A DNA stretch of 64,000 nucleotides from Rhodocyclus gracilis (GTDB lineage Bacteria > Pseudomonadota > Gammaproteobacteria > Burkholderiales > Rhodocyclaceae). This document shows, in pieces, positions 50,388 through 64,000 of the stretch (its first letter is position 1; every line of letters starts with the position of its first letter). A program made the position numbers and the translations under genes. The DNA lies in NCBI RefSeq assembly GCF_009617575.1, contig NZ_WIXJ01000005.1, positions 124,001-188,000 of the forward strand. The letters are read 5' to 3'. The notes below the pieces were generated by a model. It had not been told where the DNA came from and made no database searches. It saw only the letters and a program-made list of their open reading frames with translations.

Positions 50388-51546
50388 ATTGCCAGCCTGG
50401 CGTGACGGACTGCCGCCGCCGGTTGAGGCGGCGCTGGCACCGTGCGCGGCGCACGCCTCGGCCACGCGCGGTCGGCAGCACGCCGAGCCGGGGCCGCAGG
50501 GGCGCAGCGAGTTTCAGCGAGACCGCGACCGCATCATTCATTCGACGGCCTTTCGTCGCCTCGAATACAAGACGCAGGTCTTCGTCAATCACGAAGGCGA
50601 CCTCTTTCGCACGCGGCTGACGCATAGTCTGGAAGTGGCGCAGATCGCGCGCGGTATCGCCCGCGCGCTGGCGCTTAACGAAGATCTCGCCGAGGCTATC
50701 GCCCTGGCGCACGATCTTGGGCACACCCCCTTCGGCCACGCCGGGCAGGACGCGCTCAATGTCTGCATGCGCGAGTTCGGCGGCTTTGAGCACAATCTGC
50801 AAAGCCTGCGCACGGTCGATCTGCTGGAAGAGCATTACGCCGCCTTTGACGGCCTCAACCTGTGTTTCGAGACGCGTGAAGGCATCATCAAGCACTGTTC
50901 GCAGGAGAATGCCCGTCGCCTCGGCGATCTTGGTGAGCGCTTTCTGTCGGGCGGGCAGCCGTCGCTCGAGGCGCAGATCTGCAATCTGGCCGACGAGATC
51001 GCTTACAACAATCACGATGTCGACGACGGCCTGCGTTCCGGCTTGATCACGCTCGAGCAGCTGGAAGAGGTGAGTCTCTTCGCGACGCATGTGGCGCTCG
51101 TGCGGCAGACGTATCCCGGCCTCGCCGGGCGGCGGCTGGTGCACGAAACGGTGCGCCGCATGATCAATACGCTGGTGTGTGATCTGGTGGCGACGTCGGC
51201 GGCAAATCTCGCAGCAGCGGCGCCAGACAGTCTCGACGCGGTGCGGCGCGCGCCGGCCCTGATCGCCTTTTCGCCCGCGGTCGCTGCCGCGCAGCGCGAG
51301 ATGAAGCAGTTCCTGCGTCATGCGCTGTATCAGCACTACCTCGTGCTACGCATGACGAACAAGGCGCAGCGCATCATCGGCGATCTTTTTGGCGCCTTCC
51401 TTGGCGATCCAAGGCTGCTGCCGCCGCGCTACCAGAGCCCGCCGGACGGCGATCACCATCGCGCCATTGCCGATTACATCGCCGGCATGACCGACCGCTA
51501 CGCCATGAAGGAGCATCGGCGCCTGTTTGCGGTCGGCGAAATCTGA
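50380..51546 (+). CDS. dgt: dGTP triphosphohydrolase-like HD protein
   Basis: A 388-residue HD-domain phosphohydrolase of the Dgt type-2 group. The metal-binding set is visible as THSLEV, then [13 protein letters not shown], then [14 protein letters not shown]. Family members cleave dNTPs to nucleoside plus triphosphate and influence dNTP pools. The ATG at 50380 overlaps the aroB stop by eight bases. The order aroK-aroB-dgt-gltB-gltD is a familiar betaproteobacterial arrangement. Confidence 0.93.
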   Translation: MAELPAWRDGLPPPVEAALAPCAAHASATRGRQHAEPGPQGRSEFQRDRDRIIHSTAFRRLEYKTQVFVNHEGDLFRTRLTHSLEVAQIARGIARALALNEDLAEAIALAHDLGHTPFGHAGQDALNVCMREFGGFEHNLQSLRTVDLLEEHYAAFDGLNLCFETREGIIKHCSQENARRLGDLGERFLSGGQPSLEAQICNLADEIAYNNHDVDDGLRSGLITLEQLEEVSLFATHVALVRQTYPGLAGRRLVHETVRRMINTLVCDLVATSAANLAAAAPDSLDAVRRAPALIAFSPAVAAAQREMKQFLRHALYQHYLVLRMTNKAQRIIGDLFGAFLGDPRLLPPRYQSPPDGDHHRAIADYIAGMTDRYAMKEHRRLFAVGEI

Positions 51547-51724
51547 CGCTTTTCTGGCGCGCGGGTGCGGCTTGCCCGCGTCTCGAGGTGGGCGATTCAG
51601 CCGCAATGGCGCATCTTGGTCCCAGTGCTTGGCGGCGTCATCCCGCGAACGATTCGCACCTGCTGGCGGCCTTGAATCCCCTAGGTTTTCCGGGTATATT
51701 CCGCAGTCGCCCCCCTATTTCCGC

Positions 51725-51749
51725 AAGCCGGCTCTGCGCCGGCTTTTTT
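51725..51749 (+). terminator. Rho-independent terminator between dgt and gltB
   Basis: AGCCGGC (51726-51732) and GCCGGCT (51738-51744) pair around TCTGC, with an A-rich 5' side and six T residues to 51749. It separates the aroKB-dgt unit from gltBD. Confidence 0.85.
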
Positions 51750-51817
51750 GACGTTTGGCGCGTCCATCCGCTGGGTGGGGCACGGTGCGCCGCGGCAAGT
51801 CTTGTGAGGATTCGAGC

Positions 51818-56478
<4,661 letters not shown>

Positions 56479-56479
<1 letters not shown>

Positions 56480-57921
56480 TGGGCAAGCCGACTGGGTTCC
56501 TTGAGTTTGAGCGGCTCACCGAGGCCGCCGAGCCGGCGACAAGCCGGGTCAAGCACTATCACGAGTTCGTTTCGCATCTCTCGCCGGACGAGGCGAAGAC
56601 GCAAGCCGCGCGTTGCATGGACTGCGGTATTCCGTTCTGCAACAACGGCTGTCCGGTGAACAACATCATTCCGGACTGGAACGATCTCGTTTATCGCGGC
56701 AAGGCGCGCGAGGCGCTGGCGGTGCTGCATTCGACCAACAACTTTCCGGACTTCACTGGCCGCATCTGCCCGGCGCCGTGCGAGGCGGCGTGCACGCTGA
56801 ACATCAATGTGGGGGCGGTCGGCATCAAGTCGATCGAGCACTTCATTGTCGATCAGGGCTGGGAAAACGGCTGGATCGTGCCGCAACCGGCGGCGGTGAA
56901 GACCGGCAAGCGCGTGGCTATCGTTGGCGGTGGCCCGGCCGGTCTGGCGGCGGCGCAGCAACTGGCACGCGCCGGTCACGCCGTGGTCGTCTTCGAGAAG
57001 AACGAACGCGTCGGTGGCCTTTTGCGTTACGGTATTCCTGACTTCAAGTTCGACAAGTCGCACATTGACCGTCGTGTTGCGCAGATGGAGGCAGAGGGTG
57101 TCGAGTTCCGCACTGGCCGCCCGGTGGGCGGCGACGCTGCCAACGCGATTCCCGTGGCGGATCTCGTCGCCGAATTCGACGCCATCGTCCTTTCCGGTGG
57201 CGCTGAAAAGCCGCGCGATCTGCCCGTGCCCGGGCGTGAGCTTGGCGGTGTGCACTTTGCGATGGAATTCCTCGCGCAGCAGAACCGCGTCGTCGCGGGT
57301 GCCGCTGTGCCCGGACAGATTCTCGCCACCGGCAAGAAGGTTGTCGTCATCGGTGGCGGCGATACCGGCTCCGACTGCGTCGGTACGAGCAATCGTCAGG
57401 GCGCGGCGTCGGTCGTGCAGCTGGAGTTGATGCCGCAGCCGCCGGAGAGCGAAAACAAGCCGCTGACGTGGCCGTACTGGCCGCTGAAGATGCGTACCTC
57501 GTCGTCGCACGAAGAGGGCTGCCAGCGCGAATTCGCCGTCGGGACGCAGGAAATTCTCGGCAAGGACGGTCGTGTGAATGCCTTGCGCGTGGCCCGTATC
57601 GAGATGGTTGGTGGGGTGCCGACGCCGGTTGCCGGTAGCGAGTTCGAGATCGAGGCTGACCTCGTGCTGCTGGCGATGGGATTTGTCTCGCCCGTCAAAA
57701 ATGGTCTGCTGGAAGAGCTTGGTGTGGCCCTCGATGCGCGCGGCGCCGTTCGTGCGACGACCGAAGGCGCCGGCGCTTACGCGACCAGTGTGCCGAAGGT
57801 GTTCGCCGCAGGCGATATGCGGCGCGGTCAGTCGCTCGTCGTCTGGGCGATTCGCGAGGGGCGTCAGTGCGCCCGCGAAGTCGACGCTTTCCTCATGGGA
57901 AGCAGCACGCTGCCGCGTTAA
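56479..57921 (+). CDS. gltD: Glutamate synthase small subunit GltD
   Basis: A 480-residue flavoprotein that passes NADPH electrons to GltB. N-terminal cysteine clusters [14 protein letters not shown] and CPAPCEAAC bind two 4Fe-4S centres. The FAD motif [12 protein letters not shown] lies near residue 150 and the NADPH motif GGGDTGSDC near 292. A final [18 protein letters not shown] segment closes the FAD site. It shares one base with the gltB stop. Confidence 0.97.
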
Positions 57922-57944
57922 GGCGCGGACAGCGGGGAGTGTGC

Positions 57945-58018
57945 GGGTCATCCCGGTTTCGGCCGGCGGTGACCCGTTGCTTTTCGGAGTCCTCCTGCCG
58001 CACGCTCCGTGCGGCAGG
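57945..58018. repeat. Two strong inverted repeats between gltD and glmU
   Basis: GGGTCA (57945-57950) and TGACCC (57970-57975) enclose CCGG-N6-CCGG. Beyond it CCTGCCGCACG (57994-58004) and CGTGCGGCAGG (58008-58018) form a perfect 11-bp stem with a CTC loop. No T run follows, so these are not standard terminators. They resemble dispersed intergenic palindromes, but no second copy is visible in this window. Confidence 0.5.
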
Positions 58019-58113
58019 CAAAGACTTCCGGGGCAGAGTATCCGGGGCGCGGAGTAGTTTCCGCTGCCAGTAAGGCGGTCAGCCTGACGTCGTTTTCTAC
58101 TGATCTTCGAGCC

Positions 58114-59478
58114 ATGAATATCGTCATACTCGCCGCCGGTCAGGGCAAACGGATGAATTCCGCGCTGCCCAAGGTGCTGCACCCTCTGGGCGGCAAAGCC
58201 CTCCTGGCCCACGTGCTGACGGCCGCCCGCCACTTACAGCCGCAGCGCTTGTGCGTTGTGCATGGGCATGGCGGCGAGGTGGTACGCGCTGCACTCGACG
58301 CGCCGGACCTCGTCTGGGCATTGCAGGAACCACAGTTGGGTACCGGCCATGCCGTGCAGCAAGCGCTGCCGGCGCTGGACGCCTCTGCCGCGGCGACCCT
58401 CGTCCTGTATGGCGACGTTCCCCTGATCAAGGTCGAGACCTTGTCGAGCCTTGTCGCTGCCGCGGGCGACGGCATGGCGCTGCTTACCGCCGAACTCGCG
58501 GACCCGACCGGTTACGGGCGGATCGTGCGCGACGCGCACGGAACTGTGCAGCGTATCGTCGAGCAGAAGGATGCCGATGCGCGCGAGCAGGCGATCCGTG
58601 AAATCAACACCGGCATCGTGGTTCTGCCGACGGCGCATCTCGCCGCCTGGCTGGGCGCGCTTTCCAACAACAACGCGCAGGGCGAGTACTACCTGACCGA
58701 CCTCGTCGCGCAGGCCGTGGCGCATGGGGTCGCGGTGCGCACAGTCACCGTCGGCGACGTCTGGGAGACGGCGGGTGTTAACAGCAAGACCCAACTGGCG
58801 GAACTGGAGCGTGTGTTGCAACGGCGTATTGCCGACTCGCTGATGGCCGAGGGCGTGCGCCTCGCCGATCCGGCGCGGCTCGATGTACGGGGGGATTTGC
58901 GCTGCGGTCGCGATGTGTTCATCGACGTGAATTGCGTCTTTGAAGGCGATGTCGTCCTGGGCGAGGGCGTCGAGATCGGGCCGAATTGCGTCGTCAAGGA
59001 CGCGCAGATCGGCGCCGGAACGAAGGTCGCCGCCTTCTCGCACCTTGACCGCGCGACGGTCGGCTGCGCGGCCGCCATTGGCCCCTACGCCCGCCTGCGG
59101 CCGGGCAGCGAGCTGGGTAACGACGTGCACATCGGCAACTTCGTCGAGATCAAGAACACGCGCATCGCCGATCATTCCAAAGCCAATCATCTGGCGTATG
59201 TCGGCGATGCCATCATCGGCCAGCGCGTCAATATCGGCGCCGGCACGATCACCTGTAACTATGACGGCGTAAACAAGCACCAGACCATCATCGAGGACGA
59301 CGCCTTCATCGGCTCGGATACGCAACTGGTGGCGCCTGTGACCGTCGGTCGCGGCGCAACACTCGGCGCCGGCACAACGCTGACGCACGATGCACCCGCG
59401 GAGGCCCTGACGCTGTCGCGCGTCCGCCAGACAACCCTCAGCGGCTGGAAGAGGCCACAGAAAAAGTCCGTAAAATAA
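58114..59478 (+). CDS. glmU: Bifunctional GlmU: GlcNAc-1-P uridyltransferase / GlcN-1-P acetyltransferase
   Basis: A 454-residue enzyme making UDP-GlcNAc for peptidoglycan and LPS. The N-terminal nucleotidyltransferase starts [20 protein letters not shown] with GXGXRM-type binding. The C-terminal left-handed beta helix (from about 250) has hexapeptide repeats and the acetyltransferase residues in [11 protein letters not shown] and [11 protein letters not shown]. The start is ATG 58114. glmS follows after 65 bases. Confidence 0.97.
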   Translation: MNIVILAAGQGKRMNSALPKVLHPLGGKALLAHVLTAARHLQPQRLCVVHGHGGEVVRAALDAPDLVWALQEPQLGTGHAVQQALPALDASAAATLVLYGDVPLIKVETLSSLVAAAGDGMALLTAELADPTGYGRIVRDAHGTVQRIVEQKDADAREQAIREINTGIVVLPTAHLAAWLGALSNNNAQGEYYLTDLVAQAVAHGVAVRTVTVGDVWETAGVNSKTQLAELERVLQRRIADSLMAEGVRLADPARLDVRGDLRCGRDVFIDVNCVFEGDVVLGEGVEIGPNCVVKDAQIGAGTKVAAFSHLDRATVGCAAAIGPYARLRPGSELGNDVHIGNFVEIKNTRIADHSKANHLAYVGDAIIGQRVNIGAGTITCNYDGVNKHQTIIEDDAFIGSDTQLVAPVTVGRGATLGAGTTLTHDAPAEALTLSRVRQTTLSGWKRPQKKSVK

Positions 59479-59543
59479 GGCGGCACGCCGAGCCCCTGAC
59501 GCTCCCGGCTGCCCCTGACGCCTAACCGAAAGCGAGTTAATCC

Positions 59544-61403
59544 ATGTGTGGCATCGTTGCCGCGGTCGCTGACCGCAACGTCGTTTCCGTTCTGCTCGAA
59601 GGACTGCGCAAGCTCGAATACCGTGGCTACGATTCGGCCGGTCTGGCGCTCGTCTCTGTCGCCGGCCTGACGCGGCTGCGTTCCGTTGGCCGCGTCGCCG
59701 AGCTGTCCGCGCAGGCGGCACAGGTGGAGGCGGCCGGTACGAGCGGCATCGCGCACACGCGCTGGGCGACGCACGGTGCGCCCTGCGAGCGCAATGCTCA
59801 CCCGCACGTTTCCGGCGGTCTCGCCATCGTGCACAACGGCATCATCGAAAACCATGAAGCGCTGCGCAGCGAGCTGGGTGCGGCGGGCTACACTTTCATT
59901 TCCGATACCGACACCGAGGTCGTTGCGCACCTCATCGCGCATGAGCTGAAAACCGGCGCCGATCTTTTCGTGGCGGTGCGTTCCGCCATCGCCCGTCTGC
60001 AAGGGGCGTTCGCGCTGGCGGTGCTCGACGAGGCGCAGCCCGGTCGCGTCATCGTCGCGCGTGAGGGCGCTCCGCTGCTCCTCGGCATCTGCGACGCCGA
60101 TGATGCGGCGAACGCCGAGACGCCGCGTGGCACCTTCGCCGCTTCCGACGCGTCGGCCCTGCTGCAAGTGACGCGGCGCATGATCTGCCTCGAAAACGGC
60201 GATTGCGCCGAGCTTGCTCAGGACGGCTACCGTATTACGCGTGTCGACGGCACGCCGGTCGAACGCGCCGAGTTCGTTTCGCAACTGTCGGCCGACGCGA
60301 TTGAGTTGGGCGCGTATCAGCACTACATGCAGAAAGAGATTTTCGAGCAGCCGGCGGCTCTGTCGACGACACTCGAAATGCTCGGCGGTGCGCGCAGCGT
60401 GCAGCCGGGACTCTTCGGCGCGCAGTCCGAAGCCATTTTCGCCGAGGTCCGGCAGGTCCTGATCCTCGCCTGCGGCACCAGCTATCACGCCGGTCTTGTC
60501 GCCCGCTACTGGATCGAGGCATTGGCAGGGATTCCGTGCAACGTCGAGATCGCCAGCGAATACCGCTACCGCGCCTCCGTCGCCGATCCGGCGACGCTTG
60601 TCGTCGCGATCTCCCAGTCGGGCGAGACGGCTGATACGCTGGCCGCACTGCAACACGCGCGCGCACATGGTATGCCGCACACGCTGGCGATTTGCAACGC
60701 GCCCGAATCCTCGCTGGTGCGCGAAACCGCGCTGCGTTTCATCACCCGCGCCGGCCCGGAGATCGGCGTCGCGTCGACCAAGGCGTTCACGACGCAACTT
60801 GCCGCGCTCTACCTGCTGACGCTGACGCTCGCCAAACAGAATGGCCGCCTCGATGCCACGCGCGAAGCCAATGAACTGCAAGCCCTGCGCCACCTGCCCA
60901 TCGCCGTCGGTCGCGTTCTCGAACTGGAACCGGAGATTCGTGCCTGGGCCGAGCGTTTCGCCGACAGTCAGCACGCGCTCTTCCTCGGTCGCGGCCGGCA
61001 TTACCCCATTGCCCTCGAAGGCGCCTTGAAGCTCAAGGAAATTTCTTACATCCACGCCGAAGGCTATCCTGCCGGCGAGCTCAAGCACGGCCCCCTGGCG
61101 CTGGTCGATCACAACATGCCGGTCGTCGCCGTGGCGCCGAATGACGTCCTGCTGGAAAAGCTCAAATCCAACCTGCAGGAAGTCCGTGCGCGGGGCGGCG
61201 AGCTGTACGTCTTTGCCGATGCCGACAGCGAAATCACTGCCTCCGAAGGCGTGCACATCCTGCGCCTGCCCGAACATTACGGGCCGCTCTCGGCGCTGCT
61301 GCACGTTGTCCCCTTGCAACTCCTCGCGTATCACGTCGCTCTGGTGCGCGGCACCGACGTCGACAAGCCGCGCAATCTTGCGAAATCGGTGACGGTCGAA
61401 TAG
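59544..61403 (+). CDS. glmS: Glutamine-fructose-6-phosphate aminotransferase GlmS
   Basis: A 619-residue enzyme that makes glucosamine-6-phosphate. C2 is the glutaminase nucleophile (MCGIVA). An N-terminal amidotransferase is followed by two SIS sugar-isomerase domains with CGTSYHAG and STKAFTTQ. The C-terminal [11 protein letters not shown] tail is the highly conserved stretch whose DNA is recognised by Tn7 TnsD. A Tn7-like element lies 25 bases past the stop, leaving glmS intact. Confidence 0.98.
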   Translation: MCGIVAAVADRNVVSVLLEGLRKLEYRGYDSAGLALVSVAGLTRLRSVGRVAELSAQAAQVEAAGTSGIAHTRWATHGAPCERNAHPHVSGGLAIVHNGIIENHEALRSELGAAGYTFISDTDTEVVAHLIAHELKTGADLFVAVRSAIARLQGAFALAVLDEAQPGRVIVAREGAPLLLGICDADDAANAETPRGTFAASDASALLQVTRRMICLENGDCAELAQDGYRITRVDGTPVERAEFVSQLSADAIELGAYQHYMQKEIFEQPAALSTTLEMLGGARSVQPGLFGAQSEAIFAEVRQVLILACGTSYHAGLVARYWIEALAGIPCNVEIASEYRYRASVADPATLVVAISQSGETADTLAALQHARAHGMPHTLAICNAPESSLVRETALRFITRAGPEIGVASTKAFTTQLAALYLLTLTLAKQNGRLDATREANELQALRHLPIAVGRVLELEPEIRAWAERFADSQHALFLGRGRHYPIALEGALKLKEISYIHAEGYPAGELKHGPLALVDHNMPVVAVAPNDVLLEKLKSNLQEVRARGGELYVFADADSEITASEGVHILRLPEHYGPLSALLHVVPLQLLAYHVALVRGTDVDKPRNLAKSVTVE

Positions 61404-61428
61404 TGGTTTCTGCGTATGCTGTGACCAT
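61404..61428 (+). other. Tn7-type attachment site (glmS-proximal side) with candidate 5-bp target duplication
   Basis: Exactly 25 bases separate the glmS stop from the TGTGGG transposon end, the classical Tn7 insertion distance. The five bases ACCAT (61424-61428) before the end are the expected target duplication; the second copy would lie beyond the window. Confidence 0.8.
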
Positions 61429-61438
61429 TGTGGGATCC

Positions 61439-61493
61439 AAATAAAGTTTCATCCGTTTAAATAAAGTATCATCTGTACAAATAAAGTTTCATC
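61439..61493 (+). repeat. Three direct repeats with 20-bp period, TnsB-binding-site type
   Basis: AAATAAAGTTTCATC (61439-61453), AAATAAAGTATCATC (61459-61473) and AAATAAAGTTTCATC (61479-61493) are spaced exactly 20 bases. The AATAAAGT core is shared with TnsB sites of Tn7 itself. Closely packed copies are the hallmark of the right end. Confidence 0.88.
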
Positions 61494-61496
61494 CTG

Positions 61497-61543
61497 AGCC
61501 AGCATCCGCTATCTTGAAGTCATCGATACAACGGGTGCTGGCT
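61497..61543. promoter_or_regulatory. Inverted repeat in the tnsA leader
   Basis: AGCCAGCATCC (61497-61507) is matched by GGGTGCTGGCT (61533-61543) with one mismatch that is a wobble pair in RNA. The right arm ends five bases before the tnsA ATG, where the ribosome site should be, so the structure could hold down tnsA translation or serve as an operator. Confidence 0.45.
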
Positions 61544-61548
61544 TTCTC

Positions 61549-62376
61549 ATGTCTGGAACATTCAAGGGCCTGACCCAGGCCCAGATCGACAGAAGGCTCA
61601 AGGAGGGCCGCGGCCAAGGCCAGGGACCGGACTACAAGCCGTTCATCTACACCAGGGATGTGTCCTCGCTGGGCCGTTCCCACCGGCTGCCCGGCAGCAA
61701 AACCCGACGCCTGCACCATCTTCTATCCGATCTTGAACTGGCCATCTTTCTGACCTTGGACCGGTCTCCCCATGTCACCGATATCCGTGAACAGTTTCCG
61801 ATGCGGATCGAAGATACGGTGCGCATCGCCGAGGAGTTCGGCCTTCCCCATGGTCGCTACCAGAGCACCCCGCAGGTTCTGAGCAGCGATTTCCTGGTGG
61901 ATTTCGATGACCCCCAGCGCCCGACCATCGCGATCCAGGCCAAGTACAGTGTCGACCTGCAGAAGCCTGAAGTCATTGAGAGGCTTGAGCTTGAAAGGCG
62001 CTACTGGCAGGAAAAAGGCATTCCCTGGGTCATCGTCACAGAACGTGAGGTATCCAGGGAGGCATTTGCCAATATCCAATGGCTCTATCCTGCCCATGCT
62101 GAAGACGACATCGCACAGGACGATCTCGCACACTACAAGCAGCAGTTTTTGCTTGAATTTCAGCGTCACCCTGATCGGAAGTTGACCGCTATTGCCCAAG
62201 GACTGGATACCTCCGGTCAGTTGGAGGCCGGTCAGGCGCTCTATTGGCTACGCCAGTTGTTGGCCCGGCACTATTTCCTTTTCGACCTTGACACCCCTTA
62301 CCGGGAGTTGAAGCCGAAAGATCTAGCTGCCAACCTTCATCAAATGCACCAGGAACTGAGCAGTGTTGCCCGTTAA
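61549..62376 (+). CDS. tnsA: TnsA endonuclease of a Tn7-like transposon
   Basis: A 275-residue restriction-enzyme-like nuclease that cuts the 5' ends of the element, enabling cut-and-paste movement. The catalytic residues fall at E63, D114, Q130 and K132, the same numbering known for Tn7 TnsA, in DLELAIF, SSDFLVDF and AIQAKYS. The C-terminal winged-helix region (about 170-270) contacts TnsB/TnsC in Tn7. It is the first gene of the element and overlaps tnsB. Confidence 0.95.
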   Translation: MSGTFKGLTQAQIDRRLKEGRGQGQGPDYKPFIYTRDVSSLGRSHRLPGSKTRRLHHLLSDLELAIFLTLDRSPHVTDIREQFPMRIEDTVRIAEEFGLPHGRYQSTPQVLSSDFLVDFDDPQRPTIAIQAKYSVDLQKPEVIERLELERRYWQEKGIPWVIVTEREVSREAFANIQWLYPAHAEDDIAQDDLAHYKQQFLLEFQRHPDRKLTAIAQGLDTSGQLEAGQALYWLRQLLARHYFLFDLDTPYRELKPKDLAANLHQMHQELSSVAR

Positions 62377-64000
62377 TCAGGTTTTCCGGATGGGGGAACT
62401 GCGAAAGCGGCTGCTCTGGTCCGGTACCGAGCAGGCAGTCTGGATCGATATCGATTTGGACACGGCGCTTCCCGAACCGATATCGGTTGCAGAGCTGGAG
62501 CGTCTGCTCATGGAGAGGGAACTAGAGAGCATTGCCGATCCCTTCGAGGAGATGGTCCTACGGGAGGCGGAGGAAGGTTCCCTTGATCAGCAGAAGCGTG
62601 ATGAAGCCTGGGCAATGCTGGCGGATTTTGTAGACGATCCCCTGCTTTTCGTGCGGCGCCCCAGAGGGCTCATTGTCAGAGGCATCATGGAACGCCATGG
62701 TGTTACCAATCAGACGGTGTACAGGTTACTGAGGCGCTACTGGCAGCGGGGCATGTGCAGGAACGCCCTCTTGCCGGACTATATCAACTCGGGCGCTCGG
62801 GGCAAGCGGCGAAAGCCGAACCAGGCCAAGCTGGGCAGGCCCAGGGTGGTGAGGGAGGGGCAAGGGAGCAATATCACGCCGGACATCGAGCGCATTTTTC
62901 GCCGGGTCATCGAGGAGCGTTTGCTCAAGGAAAAACATCCGTCCATTCCTGATGCCTACGCCTCCGGGCTGAACCTGCTCCGTGTCGTTCTACCGGAGTT
63001 GCCAACCACCGAACTGCCTACATTAGCGCAGTTCCGTTACTTCTATGGGCGCGAATATCACTTTACCGAAACCTTGCCGCGCAGGATGTCCGCGGTGGAT
63101 TTTGCCAAGGACTTCCGGCCGATCAGCAGCACATCGACGACCGAAACACTGGGGCCCGGATACCGCTACCAGATAGATGCCACCATCGCCGATATTTATC
63201 TGGTTTCAGAGCATGATCGTAGCCTTATAGTCGGCAGGCCTGTCGTTTACATGGTGATCGACGTGTTCAGCCGCATGGTCGTTGGTATGTACGTCGGATT
63301 CGAGGGGCCTTCCTGGGGCAGTGCCATGGTGGCATTGACCAACACAGTTGCCGACAAGGTCGAGTATTGCCGCCAGTATGGTGTAGAAATCGATGCTAGC
63401 GACTGGCCGGTCAAAGGCTTACCGGATGTGGTGCTAGCCGATAAGGGCGAACTGAACGGCACCAAGGTGGAAGCATTTTCTCAAGCCTTCGGCGTCCGCA
63501 TCGAGAACGCACCGGCCAGACGCGGAGATGCCAAAGGCATCGTTGAGCGCTATTTCCGGACGGTGCAGGAACGCTTCAAACCCTACGCCAGCGGTGTGGT
63601 CGAAGACACCACAAGCCGGAAGCGGGGTGGCCACGACTACCGGCTTGATGCCAGTCTGGCCTTGCCCGAGTTCACGCGGATCATCATCGCCGGCATTCTC
63701 TTCCACAACAACTTCCACACCTTGAGCAAATACGACAGGGCCGCGGGGATGCCGGGCGATCTGCCGGCCATCCCGGTCATGCTGTGGAACTGGGGCTTGG
63801 CTAACCTGACCGGTCGGTTGCGTACTGCACCCGAGGAACTGGTGCGTATCAATCTCTTGCCCCATGAGTCGGCGACGGTTTCGGAGCTGGGAATCAGGCT
63901 GTTCGGCTGCTTCTACACCTGCCAGGAAGCGATCAAGGAGGGTTGGTTTCACCGAGGCCAAGGGCGCCGGCCGACAGGGGTAACGGTCGCATACGATCCG
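62363..64000 (+). CDS. tnsB: TnsB transposase of a Tn7-like transposon, cut by window edge
   Basis: A DDE-family transposase open to the window end (546 codons from GTG 62363). With that start the catalytic triad is D272 (YQIDATIADIYL), D360 (VLADKGELNG) and E395 (AKGIVERYF), one less than the Tn7 TnsB numbers D273, D361 and E396, which supports the GTG over TTG 62366 or ATG 62390. N-terminal helix-turn-helix segments (about 110-150) should read the 20-bp repeats. It overlaps tnsA by 14 bases. Confidence 0.94.
   Translation, partial: MLPVNQVFRMGELRKRLLWSGTEQAVWIDIDLDTALPEPISVAELERLLMERELESIADPFEEMVLREAEEGSLDQQKRDEAWAMLADFVDDPLLFVRRPRGLIVRGIMERHGVTNQTVYRLLRRYWQRGMCRNALLPDYINSGARGKRRKPNQAKLGRPRVVREGQGSNITPDIERIFRRVIEERLLKEKHPSIPDAYASGLNLLRVVLPELPTTELPTLAQFRYFYGREYHFTETLPRRMSAVDFAKDFRPISSTSTTETLGPGYRYQIDATIADIYLVSEHDRSLIVGRPVVYMVIDVFSRMVVGMYVGFEGPSWGSAMVALTNTVADKVEYCRQYGVEIDASDWPVKGLPDVVLADKGELNGTKVEAFSQAFGVRIENAPARRGDAKGIVERYFRTVQERFKPYASGVVEDTTSRKRGGHDYRLDASLALPEFTRIIIAGILFHNNFHTLSKYDRAAGMPGDLPAIPVMLWNWGLANLTGRLRTAPEELVRINLLPHESATVSELGIRLFGCFYTCQEAIKEGWFHRGQGRRPTGVTVAYDP

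Larger units (their letters stand above)
61429..64000. mobile_element. Tn7-like transposon, glmS-proximal (right) end, continuing past the window
   Basis: The element starts with TGTGGG, the Tn7 terminal hexamer, followed by TnsB-type repeats, tnsA and tnsB reading inward, as in Tn7-R. GC content and codon use are visibly lower and more relaxed than in the host genes on the left. The remaining transposition genes (tnsC, tnsD), any cargo and the distal end are outside the window, so the targeting class is inferred from the insertion site. Confidence 0.93.

Noticed and set aside
59479-59543. Pairing between the glmS leader and the predicted small RNA, by analogy with GlmY/GlmZ
   Set aside because: The only match I found is seven bases that fall in the RNA's terminator stem, which would be unavailable. 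This is within chance.

Overview
The window is GC-rich, densely coded chromosomal DNA of a Gram-negative bacterium. Gene content points to a betaproteobacterium, probably Rhodocyclales-like: a ybgC-tolQRA cluster, a ruvC-ruvA-ruvB locus, comM-ubiK beside an outer membrane protein-glnK-amtB operon, lysA-lptM divergent from cyaY, mrcA next to aroKB-dgt-gltBD, and glmU-glmS. The taxon is an inference from gene order and protein style; no rRNA or tRNA gene is visible.

Layout. 1-5323: a cut-off PAS/GAF/GGDEF/EAL protein, then a divergent OmpR/EnvZ-type pair. 5475-11633: minus-strand genes for DsbD, CutA, an Aer-like chemoreceptor, a hydrolase, a 2Fe-2S ferredoxin and a VanZ protein. 11699-14190: tolA, tolR, tolQ, ybgC. 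14200-17158: an NtrC-family response regulator and its membrane kinase. 17159-17497: the only stretch over 300 bases without a protein gene. It holds three 15-bp dyads, an IHF-like site, a sigma54 promoter and a rho-independent terminator, which together outline a small RNA of about 74 nt. 17498-25034: ruvB, a permease, ruvA, ruvC, two exporters, comM and ubiK on the minus strand. 25117-28146: a complete NtrC/sigma54 promoter driving an outer membrane protein, glnK and amtB. 28266-36323: two ABC-F ATPases, an acyltransferase, a coiled-coil protein, thrH, purU and a porin. 36501-42009: two small proteins and a metal (zinc-type) uptake operon. 42170-50387: hslVU, lysA, lptM, cyaY, mrcA, aroKB. 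50380-61403: dgt, gltBD, glmU, glmS.

At 61429, 25 bp after the glmS stop codon, a Tn7-like transposon begins. Its end sequence, three 20-bp-spaced TnsB-type repeats, tnsA and most of tnsB are visible before the window stops.

Nitrogen metabolism is a recurring theme: glnK-amtB under sigma54/NtrC-type control, and gltBD making glutamate. Cell envelope functions form another: Tol, PBP1A, LptM, glmU/glmS and lysA. The most novel signal is the predicted sigma54-dependent small RNA divergent from an NtrC-family two-component system. The clearest mobile element is the Tn7-like insertion at glmS, whose cargo lies outside the window.
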